From: Nitrospira sp. UBA6493
Lineage (GTDB): Bacteria > Nitrospirota > Nitrospiria > Nitrospirales > Nitrospiraceae
Direction: 5' to 3'
Length of the DNA stretch: 64,000 bases
NCBI GenBank assembly: GCA_002435325.1
Contig: DJMJ01000031.1
Coordinates: forward strand, 39,207-103,206
Shown: one piece after another, positions 16,863 to 25,025 of the stretch
How the letters are laid out: each line of letters starts with the position of its first letter
Position numbering within the stretch: the first letter of the stretch is position 1
Notes under the pieces: model-generated
Databases searched by the model: none
Seen by the model: the letters and a program-made list of their open reading frames with translations, nothing else
Told to the model about the DNA's origin: nothing
Made by a program: the position numbers and the translations under genes

Positions 16863-18359
16863 ATGGCAACGCCGACCTACTCACTCAGTGTGGATGAGTT
16901 CCGGAGTTACGCGAAAGAGGGCAACCTCATTCCGTTATACCGGGAAATTCTGGCCGATCACGAGACGCCGGTCTCCGCCTTCGCGAAAATCGACCACGGT
17001 CCTTCCGCCTATTTGCTGGAAAGCGTACAGGGGGGCGAGAAGTGGGCCCGCTATTCGTTTCTCGGCAGCGGTTCACCGATCGTAATGATGGAAGATCGCG
17101 GCGATCTGGTCATCAAGAATGGCAAGAGAAGCCGTCGTATCGCCTGCCAAGGCGCCCCGCTCGACCGGTTGCGGGAGTTCATGGAGACCTATCGGCCCGT
17201 CACGGTTCCGGGGCTGCCGCGCTTTGTCGGCGGCGCGGTGGGCTATCTGGGCTATGATATGGTCAAGACGTTCGAGGACCTGACCTTTCGTCGGAAGGAT
17301 AGTCTGAACCTTCCCGAGTTCGCCTTTGTCCTGACTGATACGCTTCTGATCTTTGACAACGTCGCCCAGAAAATCAAAGTCGTGGCGAACGCCCACGTGA
17401 AGTCCGTGTCGGAGCGTGGCATTCGTCAGGCCTATCGCGATGCGACAACGCGGATCGAGCGAATGATTGCCCGGTTGCGGAAACCGTTACGGCAAAAGGC
17501 CCCGAAGCGGCGGCGCACGCCGATTACGTTTACGCCGAATATGAGCAAGGCCGACTTTGAAAAGATGGTCAGCCGGACGCAGGAATACATCAAGGCCGGG
17601 GATATTTTTCAGTGTGTCTTGTCGCAACGCTGGGAAACCAGTCTGCATGCGCCGCCGTTTCAGCTCTATCGCGCGCTGCGGGTCGTGAACCCGTCCCCGT
17701 ACATGTACTACCTGCGGATTGCAGGCGTGGAACTGGTCGGTTCGTCGCCTGAAATTCTGGTGCGTTGCGAGGACGGCCTTGTCTCGGTTCGTCCGATTGC
17801 CGGCACGAGGCGGCGGGGGGCGACGGCTGAAGAAGATGAGCAGCTGGAGCGCCGGCTGCTGGCGGATACCAAAGAGCGGGCGGAACATATCATGCTCGTG
17901 GACCTGGGCCGGAACGATGTGGGGCGTGTGGCCGAAAGCGGAACGGTAAAGGTCGAGTCGCTCATGAATGTCGAGCGCTATTCGCATGTGATGCATATCG
18001 TGTCCAACGTCACCGGCCGGCTGTCTCCGTCCAAGTCAGTCTACGATGTCCTGCGGGCCTGTTTCCCGGCCGGCACGGTCTCGGGGGCTCCGAAAATCAG
18101 GGCGATGGAGATCATTGAGGAATTGGAGCCGACCAGGCGCGGCCCCTATGCCGGCGCGGTGGGTTATCTCAGTTTTTCAGGGAATATGGATATGTGTATC
18201 AACATTCGGACCGTCGTCGTGGCCAAGCGTCGCGCGTTCATTCAGGCCGGAGCGGGGATCGTCGCGGATTCGAATCCCGAGCACGAGTATGAAGAAACCT
18301 GCAATAAGGCGCGGGCGATGATGAAGGCCATCGAACTTGCCGAGCGGGGACTGGACTAG
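16863..18359 (+). CDS. trpE: Anthranilate synthase component I
   Basis: It forms anthranilate from chorismate and ammonia supplied by TrpG, the first step of tryptophan synthesis. The 498-residue protein has the N-terminal regulatory domain with the LLES motif (residues 51-54) and nearby RYSF, which form the tryptophan feedback site in known enzymes. The C-terminal chorismate-binding domain has SPE, RPIAGTRRRG, HIMLVDLGRNDVGRV and AGTVSGAPKIRAMEII. The feedback motif makes it TrpE rather than PabB. ATG 16863 has no obvious ribosome site, and the gene may be coupled to the LysM gene. Confidence 0.95.
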   Translation: MATPTYSLSVDEFRSYAKEGNLIPLYREILADHETPVSAFAKIDHGPSAYLLESVQGGEKWARYSFLGSGSPIVMMEDRGDLVIKNGKRSRRIACQGAPLDRLREFMETYRPVTVPGLPRFVGGAVGYLGYDMVKTFEDLTFRRKDSLNLPEFAFVLTDTLLIFDNVAQKIKVVANAHVKSVSERGIRQAYRDATTRIERMIARLRKPLRQKAPKRRRTPITFTPNMSKADFEKMVSRTQEYIKAGDIFQCVLSQRWETSLHAPPFQLYRALRVVNPSPYMYYLRIAGVELVGSSPEILVRCEDGLVSVRPIAGTRRRGATAEEDEQLERRLLADTKERAEHIMLVDLGRNDVGRVAESGTVKVESLMNVERYSHVMHIVSNVTGRLSPSKSVYDVLRACFPAGTVSGAPKIRAMEIIEELEPTRRGPYAGAVGYLSFSGNMDMCINIRTVVVAKRRAFIQAGAGIVADSNPEHEYEETCNKARAMMKAIELAERGLD

Positions 18360-18363
18360 AGTC

Positions 18364-18927
18364 ATGCTGCTGATGATCGACAATTACGACTCCTTCACCT
18401 ACAACCTCGTCCAGTATTTTGGCGAATTGGGCGAAGATGTGCGTGTGTTCCGGAACGACAAGATTTCGCTGCAGGAAATCGAGGACCTGCATCCGAGCCG
18501 GATCGTGATTTCCCCCGGCCCCTGCACGCCCAAGGAAGCGGGCATTTCCGTGGAGACTATCCGGCAGTTTGCCGGTCGGGTGCCGATGCTCGGGGTCTGT
18601 CTCGGCCATCAATCGCTGGCCGTGGCGTTTGGCGGCGAAGTGATTCGCGCGCAGCGATTGATGCACGGCAAGACGTCCATGATCTCGCACGACGGGAAAA
18701 CGATCTATCAAGGTCTGCCGAATCCGTTTGAGGCGACACGCTACCATTCTCTGTTGGTGAACCCGCTCAATCTCCCCGATTGTCTCGAAGTGTCTGCCAG
18801 GACGGCCGAAGGCGAAATCATGGGCATGCGCCATCGGACGCTCGGGGTCGAGGGAGTTCAATTCCATCCGGAATCGATTTTGACGCATGCCGGCAAAGAA
18901 CTCCTGAGAAATTTCTTGAAACTCTAG
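18364..18927 (+). CDS. trpG: Anthranilate synthase component II (glutamine amidotransferase)
   Basis: A 187-residue class I glutamine amidotransferase that delivers ammonia to TrpE. The nucleophile is Cys79 in GVCLGHQ, with the His-Glu pair in GVQFHPESI near the end. It opens with MLLMIDNYDSFTYNLVQYF. The start is ATG 18364, four bases after the trpE stop; the frame extends further upstream into trpE. Such proteins often serve both TrpE and PabB; no pabB is in the window, so a dual role cannot be excluded. Confidence 0.94.
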   Translation: MLLMIDNYDSFTYNLVQYFGELGEDVRVFRNDKISLQEIEDLHPSRIVISPGPCTPKEAGISVETIRQFAGRVPMLGVCLGHQSLAVAFGGEVIRAQRLMHGKTSMISHDGKTIYQGLPNPFEATRYHSLLVNPLNLPDCLEVSARTAEGEIMGMRHRTLGVEGVQFHPESILTHAGKELLRNFLKL

Positions 18928-18950
18928 CCTCCGCGGATTGTACGGCTCAC

Positions 18951-19970
18951 ATGATCAAAGACGCCCTGGCAAAATTGGCGGATCGCACAGACCTTTCCGA
19001 AAAAGAAGCGGAAGAGGTCATGGCGGAGATTATGGACGGCGCAGCGACGTCCGCTCAGATCGCGGCCTATCTGATGGGTCTCCGGCAGAAGGGAGAAACC
19101 GTCGATGAGATCGCCGGCTCGGCCCGCGCGATGCGGGCTCGCGCGACAAAAATCCGCGTTGGCAGTTCTATTGTCGTCGATACGTGCGGTACGGGTGGAG
19201 ATGGCGCGCATACGTTCAATATTTCGACAACGGCCGCCTTTGTTGTGGCAGGAGCGGGAATTACCGTGGCCAAGCACGGCAACCGGTCCATCTCCTCCAA
19301 ATCGGGAAGTGCGGATGTTCTAAGCGCGCTCGGGGTGAATATTAACCTGTCGCCGGATCGAGTGGCGGATTGCGTGAACGAGGTTGGGATTGGATTTCTC
19401 TTCGCGCCGCTATTCCATGGCGCCATGAAGCATTGTGCGGGGCCGAGGCAGGAAATGGGGATTCGCACGCTCCTGAACGTACTGGGCCCGCTGACCAATC
19501 CGGCCGGCGCGACGCATCAAGTCCTGGGTGTATATGACGCAAAGTTGACCGAGGTGCTGGCGAAGGTGCTGTTGCAGTTGGGATCCCAACATTGCTTTGT
19601 GCTGCATGGCATGGACGGGCTCGACGAATTGACGCTCTGCGACCGGACGAAGGTTTCGGAAGGCAAAGGCGGTGTGGTGTCAAATTACTTTGTGGCGCCT
19701 GAAGAGTTTGCGTTGCCGCGGGTTCCCAAGCGAGAGCTCGTTGGCGGCGGGCCGGAAGACAATGCCCGCATTGCGCGGGAGATTTTGCAGGGCCAAAAGG
19801 GGCCTAAACGCGATATCGTCGTGCTCAATGCGGCTGCCGCCATCGTGGCAGGACAGAAGGCCAAGACGTTGAAGGATGGCGTGGAGGTCGCGCAGCAGTC
19901 GCTCGATTCGGGAGCGGCCTCGGAGAAGCTTGAGCGGCTGGTGGCATTCACACAGAAGGCGGCAGGATGA
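18951..19970 (+). CDS. trpD: Anthranilate phosphoribosyltransferase
   Basis: It joins anthranilate to PRPP. The 339-residue protein has the usual helical N-terminal domain and the PRPP/Mg2+-binding signature GTGGDGAHTFNIST, followed by AKHGNRSISSKSGSADVLSALG. The long frame begins at 18780 inside trpG, but ATG 18951 gives a family-length protein beginning MIKDALAKLADRTDLS. A clear ribosome site is lacking. The stop codon overlaps the trpC start by four bases (ATGA), indicating coupled translation. Confidence 0.95.
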   Translation: MIKDALAKLADRTDLSEKEAEEVMAEIMDGAATSAQIAAYLMGLRQKGETVDEIAGSARAMRARATKIRVGSSIVVDTCGTGGDGAHTFNISTTAAFVVAGAGITVAKHGNRSISSKSGSADVLSALGVNINLSPDRVADCVNEVGIGFLFAPLFHGAMKHCAGPRQEMGIRTLLNVLGPLTNPAGATHQVLGVYDAKLTEVLAKVLLQLGSQHCFVLHGMDGLDELTLCDRTKVSEGKGGVVSNYFVAPEEFALPRVPKRELVGGGPEDNARIAREILQGQKGPKRDIVVLNAAAAIVAGQKAKTLKDGVEVAQQSLDSGAASEKLERLVAFTQKAAG

Positions 19971-20794
19971 TTCTCGACCGGATTCTTGAACATAAAAAGG
20001 CTGAGTTACGGCACAAACAGAGCCGCAGCTATCTGGCAGACCTGAAAGCCGTCATTCGTGACTTGTCGTCGCCGCTGGGCTTCGCGGTCACTCTCGATGC
20101 GACCAGGACGGCTCAAAGTCCCGCCTTGATCGCGGAAGTAAAAAAGGCCTCGCCGAGCCTGGGTCTGCTCAGGCCTGAGTTCGCCGATAAATTCAATTAT
20201 CTCGGCATTGCCCGAACCTATCATGAGCATGGCGCGTCGGCCTTATCAGTCTTGACCGATAAGGAATTCTTTCAAGGGGACCTGAAGTATCTCGCCGAGA
20301 TCAAGAAGGCCATTCCGATGCCCGCGCTTAACAAGGAATTCATGGTGGGCGACATCCAGTTTTATGAAGCCCGCGCCCATGGCGCCGATGCAGTACTATT
20401 GATCGTCGCGGCATTGGAGAAACGCCAGCTGATTGATTTCCATGCGCTTGCTACCGAATTAAAGATGGACGTGCTGTTTGAAACCCATCATGAGCGGGAA
20501 CTCGATAAAGTGCTGGAATGGGTTCCAGCTGCCAGGATGATCGGTATCAACAATCGCGACTTAAAGACGTTTTCCACCGATCTTGGCGTGACCTTCCGGC
20601 TGGCCAAACGGATTCCATCGGATAAGATCATCGTGAGCGAAAGCGGGATTCATAAGCGAGAGGATGTCGTCCGGCTCGTGGAGGCCGGCGTCCATGCCAT
20701 GCTGGTCGGAGAATCCCTGATTAAGGCGGAGAAGACCGCCGATAAGATGCGCGATCTTCTCGGGACTTTGAATGCCGCCAAGCAACCGGCCTAG
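19967..20794 (+). CDS. trpC: Indole-3-glycerol-phosphate synthase
   Basis: A 275-residue TIM-barrel enzyme that closes the indole ring. It shows ALIAEVKKASPSLG (catalytic Glu-Lys region), LSVLTDKEFFQGDLKYL, NKEFMVGDIQFYEARAHGADAVLLI, IGINNRDLKTF and VSESGIHKREDV, all standard IGPS segments. It is monofunctional, unlike the enterobacterial TrpC-F fusion; trpF follows separately. The start overlaps trpD by four bases. Confidence 0.95.
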   Translation: MILDRILEHKKAELRHKQSRSYLADLKAVIRDLSSPLGFAVTLDATRTAQSPALIAEVKKASPSLGLLRPEFADKFNYLGIARTYHEHGASALSVLTDKEFFQGDLKYLAEIKKAIPMPALNKEFMVGDIQFYEARAHGADAVLLIVAALEKRQLIDFHALATELKMDVLFETHHERELDKVLEWVPAARMIGINNRDLKTFSTDLGVTFRLAKRIPSDKIIVSESGIHKREDVVRLVEAGVHAMLVGESLIKAEKTADKMRDLLGTLNAAKQPA

Positions 20795-20808
20795 CCAATT
20801 GTGAACGA

Positions 20809-21441
20809 ATGAGGATTGCGGTAAAGATTTGCGGGATCACGAATGAGGAAGACGCCCTGGTGGCGGTCGAGGCAGGGGCCGACGCGGTGGGCTTCATCAT
20901 GTATCGGAAGAGTCCGCGGTATGTCGATGCGGCGACAGCCAAACGGATTATTGCCATGCTTCCGCCCTTCGTCGTGCCGGTCGGTGTCTTTGTGAACGAA
21001 GAGGCGAAGGTCGTTCGGGATCTCATAGATCGCTGCGGGTTCGGGCTCGCGCAGTTGCACGGGGATGAGCCGGCCTCGTATTGCCAGGATCTTGGGCGCC
21101 CCGCGATGAAAGCGATCCGGCTCAAGGATCGCGGAACGTTTTTGGCAATCGCGGAATTCCATGGGCGGGCGAATATTCGAGGCTTTGTCATCGATGCCTT
21201 TTCCGATCAGGCCTATGGGGGAACGGGACAAACGGTGGACTGGAGCCTTGCGGCGGAGGTCGCCCGATCGTCGCCAGTGTTGTTGGCCGGCGGGCTGACT
21301 CCGGACAATGTCGCGGAGGCGATCCGGTCTGTGCGCCCTTACGGCGTCGATGTCAGCAGCGGAGTGGAAGCGAGTCCCGGAAAAAAGGATCACGCAAAAG
21401 TGCGCGCGTTTATCCAAGCCGCAAAGCTTGTGTCCGTCTGA
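20809..21441 (+). CDS. trpF: Phosphoribosylanthranilate isomerase
   Basis: A 210-residue TIM-barrel isomerase acting between TrpD and TrpC. The catalytic cysteine lies in VKICGITNEEDA and the catalytic aspartate in GFVIDAFSDQAYGGTGQTVDW. The phosphate-binding end is LLAGGLTPDNVAEAI and GVDVSSGVEASPGKKD. ATG 20809 lies 14 bp after trpC. All family motifs are intact. Confidence 0.95.
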   Translation: MRIAVKICGITNEEDALVAVEAGADAVGFIMYRKSPRYVDAATAKRIIAMLPPFVVPVGVFVNEEAKVVRDLIDRCGFGLAQLHGDEPASYCQDLGRPAMKAIRLKDRGTFLAIAEFHGRANIRGFVIDAFSDQAYGGTGQTVDWSLAAEVARSSPVLLAGGLTPDNVAEAIRSVRPYGVDVSSGVEASPGKKDHAKVRAFIQAAKLVSV

Positions 21442-21492
21442 TTGTCCCGTCTATACTCGGCGCATATTTTTCGGAAAGGATTGAGTCTCACC

Positions 21493-22686
21493 ATGACCAC
21501 AGTGCCAGACAGCCATGGACGGTTCGGGCCTTATGGAGGCCGCTACGTTCCTGAAACACTTATGCCTGCGCTGCTTGAATTGGAGCGTGAGTATGCCACG
21601 GCCAAGAAGGACCGGCGCTTTCAGGCGGAGCTTGCCTATTACCTGAAACAGTATGTCGGGCGGCCCACGTCGCTGTATAAAGCCGAGCGGCTCGGGAAGA
21701 AGCTGGGCGGAGCCAAAATCTATTTGAAGCGGGAAGACCTCTGCCACACCGGCGCACACAAGATCAACAATGCCATCGGTCAGGTGCTGTTGGCGATGCG
21801 TATGAAGAAACCCCGCATTATCGCTGAAACTGGCGCGGGACAGCATGGCGTCGCGACCGCGACGGCCGCAGCCATGTTCGGGCTGCAATGTGAAATTTAC
21901 ATGGGTACCGAAGACATCCAGCGGCAGGCGCTGAATGTATTTCGCATGCGTCTTCTCGGGGCAAAGGTTACCGGAGTGGATGCCGGGAGCCGCACTTTGA
22001 AGGATGCTATCAGCGAAGCCATGCGCGATTGGACGACGAATGTCCGCACCACGCACTACATCCTGGGTTCGGTTTTAGGCGCACACCCCTATCCGATGAT
22101 GATCCGTGATTTTCAGGCCATCATCGGACGCGAGGCCAGAAAACAGATCATGGCGGCCGAAGGGAAGCTGCCGGACTATCTCGTGGCCTGTGTGGGTGGC
22201 GGGAGCAATTCGATCGGGCTCTTTCACGCCTTCCTGAAAGACAAGAAAGTCAAAATGGTCGGGGTGGAAGCAGGAGGGACCGGCATTGAAAGCGGAAAGC
22301 ACGCGGCCCGATTTTCCGGTGGAAAGCCGGGTGTGCTTCAGGGCACGATGACCTACCTGTTGCAGGATGAAGACGGGCAGATCAATTTAACCCATTCCGT
22401 CTCAGCCGGGCTGGATTATGCCGCCGTCGGGCCTGAGCATGCGCTCTATCACGACATGAAGCGGGTGCAGTATACCTACGCGACGGATGATGAAGCCTTG
22501 GCGGCGTTTGACCTGCTGGCGACGGAAGAGGGAATCGTGCCGGCCCTCGAAAGCGCCCATGCCATCGCTCATGTGGTGAAGCTGGCGCCGACCCTGAAAA
22601 AATCGAATATCATCATCGCCAATTTGTCGGGCCGCGGAGACAAGGATGTCCAGCAAGTGGCGAGAATGCGTGGAGTGACCTTATGA
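21493..22686 (+). CDS. trpB: Tryptophan synthase beta chain
   Basis: It condenses indole and serine to tryptophan with PLP. The 397-residue protein has the PLP lysine at residue 90 in HTGAHKIN and the phosphate-binding GGGSNSIG. The size and N-terminus (DSHGRFGPYGGRYVPETLM) mark the common TrpB1 type that works with TrpA. The frame starts at 21442, but ATG 21493 fits the family; AAAGGA lies about 13 bases upstream. It overlaps trpA by four bases. Confidence 0.95.
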   Translation: MTTVPDSHGRFGPYGGRYVPETLMPALLELEREYATAKKDRRFQAELAYYLKQYVGRPTSLYKAERLGKKLGGAKIYLKREDLCHTGAHKINNAIGQVLLAMRMKKPRIIAETGAGQHGVATATAAAMFGLQCEIYMGTEDIQRQALNVFRMRLLGAKVTGVDAGSRTLKDAISEAMRDWTTNVRTTHYILGSVLGAHPYPMMIRDFQAIIGREARKQIMAAEGKLPDYLVACVGGGSNSIGLFHAFLKDKKVKMVGVEAGGTGIESGKHAARFSGGKPGVLQGTMTYLLQDEDGQINLTHSVSAGLDYAAVGPEHALYHDMKRVQYTYATDDEALAAFDLLATEEGIVPALESAHAIAHVVKLAPTLKKSNIIIANLSGRGDKDVQQVARMRGVTL

Positions 22687-23480
22687 CCGGGCGAATTGAA
22701 TCGACCTTCCAGCGACTTGAACAGACAGGGGAGAAAGCCCTCATCGCGTATTTGATGGCGGGTGATCCTACCCTGGCCGACACCGAACCATTAGTGTTGG
22801 AGATCGAAAAGGCCGGCGCAGACATCATCGAATTGGGCGTGCCGTTTTCTGACCCGATTGCCGATGGACCGGTTATTCAGCTTGCGGCTGAACGGGCATT
22901 ACGAAGCGGAACCACGCTGAGAAAGATTCTGCCCTTGGTCAAATCCTTGCGGATCAAAACGCAGGTGCCGATCGTCCTCATGGTCTATTACAATTCGATA
23001 CATGCGATGGGGCTGGAGACATTCTGTGAGGCGGCCGCAGGGGCTGGCGTTGACGGCTTGATTGTTCCGGACATGCCGCCTGATGAAGCGGGCCCTTTGA
23101 AAGGCCCCGCTGCGAAAGCCGGGTTGCGCCTGGTGTTTCTTCTTGCGCCGACCAGCACGGCTGATCGGCGCACCTATGTGGCAAAGGAATCGCAAGGGTT
23201 TCTCTATTATGTGTCATTGACCGGCATCACCGGAGCCCAGATTCAGAATATGGCTGAAGTCGGCCAGAATGTCGCCAAGATCAAGAAAGTGACGAAGACG
23301 CCGGTGGCCGTGGGATTTGGCGTCTCAACCCCGGAGGATGCTGCCAGAGTGTCCAAGATGGCCGACGGGGTCATCGTCGGCAGCGCGATCGTCAAACAGA
23401 TTGCCGCCCATCAACAGGTTCCCGATATGCCTGAAAAGGTCGGACAGTTTGTTGGTTCGCTGAAGGCCGCGATGAAATAG
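22683..23480 (+). CDS. trpA: Tryptophan synthase alpha chain
   Basis: It cleaves indole-3-glycerol phosphate to indole, which is channelled to TrpB. The 265-residue protein has the catalytic Glu50 and Asp61 in ADIIELGVPFSDPIADGPV and the phosphate-binding loop GFGVSTPEDA. It is the last gene of the operon, overlapping trpB by ATGA. A small GGAGC/GCTCC hairpin lies directly over and after the stop (23480-23493) but has no T run, so the termination site is unclear. Confidence 0.95.
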   Translation: MTGRIESTFQRLEQTGEKALIAYLMAGDPTLADTEPLVLEIEKAGADIIELGVPFSDPIADGPVIQLAAERALRSGTTLRKILPLVKSLRIKTQVPIVLMVYYNSIHAMGLETFCEAAAGAGVDGLIVPDMPPDEAGPLKGPAAKAGLRLVFLLAPTSTADRRTYVAKESQGFLYYVSLTGITGAQIQNMAEVGQNVAKIKKVTKTPVAVGFGVSTPEDAARVSKMADGVIVGSAIVKQIAAHQQVPDMPEKVGQFVGSLKAAMK

Positions 23481-23583
23481 GAGCACCAGCTCCGGATCGA
23501 TACCTGCCAGACACCACGATTGGTCGAGCATTCGTGCCGGTAGAGGCGTTTCGGGCGAATAAGTCAACAAGGGGAAGTGGGTG

Positions 23584-24201
23584 CTACCGTCTCGAGCCGA
23601 TGGCCGTGGGGGGCATGTACTTCACCATCTCATCCGTGAGTTCTGCCGCAACATCTTTCAAGTTTGGACGATTAAATATGTAGCGCTCGGCTTTTTCATG
23701 CCGCGCCTTCCAAATGGTTGCGCCGGTTGTGGCATCGACCAGCCGCAACGTCAAGCCAACCCGTCCGACATTTTCACCGACCGTTCCGGCATATTCCCAG
23801 GCATTGATGCGGACGACGAGAAAAGCCTCAACATTCAAAGCCTTCCCAAGCTTGATGGCAGCGTCTCGATCAGATTGCCCGGTCATCTCTAAACGGGAGA
23901 AATAGAACACCAGTGTGTCAAACGCTTCTTTGGAGCTCTGAAAAATATCCGTGATTTGCTCTGCGTGTACGACGCGCTCGATCCTGCCCGCTTTTACCAA
24001 CGACACAGCCAGAACTTCCTGGATGTCTTCACGGGCATTATCGTATTGGCTGGCCATTGGGGGGAGGGCCGCAATCGATTGCGGACGAAAGACCTTCGCA
24101 CCGGGGCCTTCCCACGAATCCAATAGTCCGCCCGCGCACCCGGACAGGGAAAGAAGTAGTATGATTGTCGCTGTACAGCTCAAGCTTGTAATACGTTTCA
24201 T
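23584..24201 (-). CDS. Lipoprotein of unknown function
   Basis: A 205-residue predicted lipoprotein with lipobox SLSGC (Cys22). The mature part (ALPPMASQYDNAREDIQEVLAVSLVKAGRIERVV ... GKALNVEAFLVVRINAWEYAG) resembles the fold of small CsgG/GNA1162-like outer-membrane lipoproteins that combine a beta sheet with a helix; the match is tentative. The frame can start at ATG 24210 or 24201. I choose 24201 because an extended -10 promoter places the transcription start on that ATG. It lies downstream of lolD on the same strand but apparently with its own promoter. Confidence 0.75.
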   Translation of the reverse strand: MKRITSLSCTATIILLLSLSGCAGGLLDSWEGPGAKVFRPQSIAALPPMASQYDNAREDIQEVLAVSLVKAGRIERVVHAEQITDIFQSSKEAFDTLVFYFSRLEMTGQSDRDAAIKLGKALNVEAFLVVRINAWEYAGTVGENVGRVGLTLRLVDATTGATIWKARHEKAERYIFNRPNLKDVAAELTDEMVKYMPPTAIGSRR

Positions 24202-24208
24202 AGAAATC

Positions 24209-24218
24209 ATTATACCAT
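24209..24218 (-). promoter_or_regulatory. Extended -10 promoter giving a probable leaderless mRNA
   Basis: Read on the minus strand, TGGTATAAT contains a perfect -10 hexamer (24214-24209) with the TGn extension. The sequence 17 bp further upstream has no good -35, as often with extended -10 promoters. Seven bases separate TATAAT from the A of ATG 24201, so transcription would start at the start codon itself. No Shine-Dalgarno sequence is present. Confidence 0.5.
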
Positions 24219-24314
24219 GGTGATCAGAATATGAAGGTGTATGAACGACGCTGTCTGTCGAGCAGGTTCCGGACTCATTGGCAGTCTAGGGATCTGATTC
24301 CGATCCGTCAAGAC

Positions 24315-25025
24315 TTAGACGATCATTCCATCCTGCATGTGAATAATGCGGTCTGATTGGGCGGAGAGTTTGTCGTTGTGGGTGACGATGACGAAGGTCG
24401 TCCCGCGTGACCGGTTTAAGTCCCGCAGAAGGCTGAAGAGGGCATCCCCGGTATGGGTGTCGAGATTGCCGGTCGGTTCGTCAGCGAGCACAAGGTCTGG
24501 CTTCTGCAAGAGCGCGCGAGCGACGGCGACCCGTTGTTGCTCACCCCCGGACAGTTCACCCGGTTTGTGATGCAAACGTTGACCTAATCCCACTTCCTGC
24601 AAGAGCGTCGTGGATTCCTGCTCCACTTCCTCAAGCGAGCGCCGTTGGATGAGGGCCGGCATGCAGGCGTTTTCCAGCGCCGTGAACTCCGGCAGAAGAT
24701 GATGAAACTGAAAGACAAAGCCGATGCGGCGGTTGCGGAACTCGGCCTGCTGCGCTTCGGACAATTGAAACAAATCCTGACCGTTAAAGTAGACGGTCCC
24801 CTTCGTCGGCCTGTCGAGCATTCCCATGATATGAAGCATGGTGCTCTTGCCGGCTCCTGAGGCGCCGACGACCGCCACCATTTGACCGCGAGGGATCTCC
24901 AGACTGATGCCTTTCAGAACGGTCAGTTCCCGCTGGCCCATCACAAAGGTCTTGTGAAGATCCGCAATGCGAATCATCGCAGGAGAAGCGTTCGAGCCGG
25001 CTGATATCGTAGGGGTATCGTTCAT
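24315..25025 (-). CDS. lolD: Lipoprotein-releasing ABC transporter ATP-binding protein LolD
   Basis: A 236-residue ABC ATPase that powers extraction of outer-membrane lipoproteins from the inner membrane. Walker A GASGAGKST (residues 54-62), the LolD-typical FQFHHLLPEFTALEN, signature LSGGEQQRVAVARAL and Walker B LVLADEPTG are present. It overlaps the permease gene by four bases (ATGA). With only one permease gene beside it, the transporter is probably the LolCD2-type with a homodimeric permease (inference). Confidence 0.93.
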   Translation of the reverse strand: MNDTPTISAGSNASPAMIRIADLHKTFVMGQRELTVLKGISLEIPRGQMVAVVGASGAGKSTMLHIMGMLDRPTKGTVYFNGQDLFQLSEAQQAEFRNRRIGFVFQFHHLLPEFTALENACMPALIQRRSLEEVEQESTTLLQEVGLGQRLHHKPGELSGGEQQRVAVARALLQKPDLVLADEPTGNLDTHTGDALFSLLRDLNRSRGTTFVIVTHNDKLSAQSDRIIHMQDGMIV

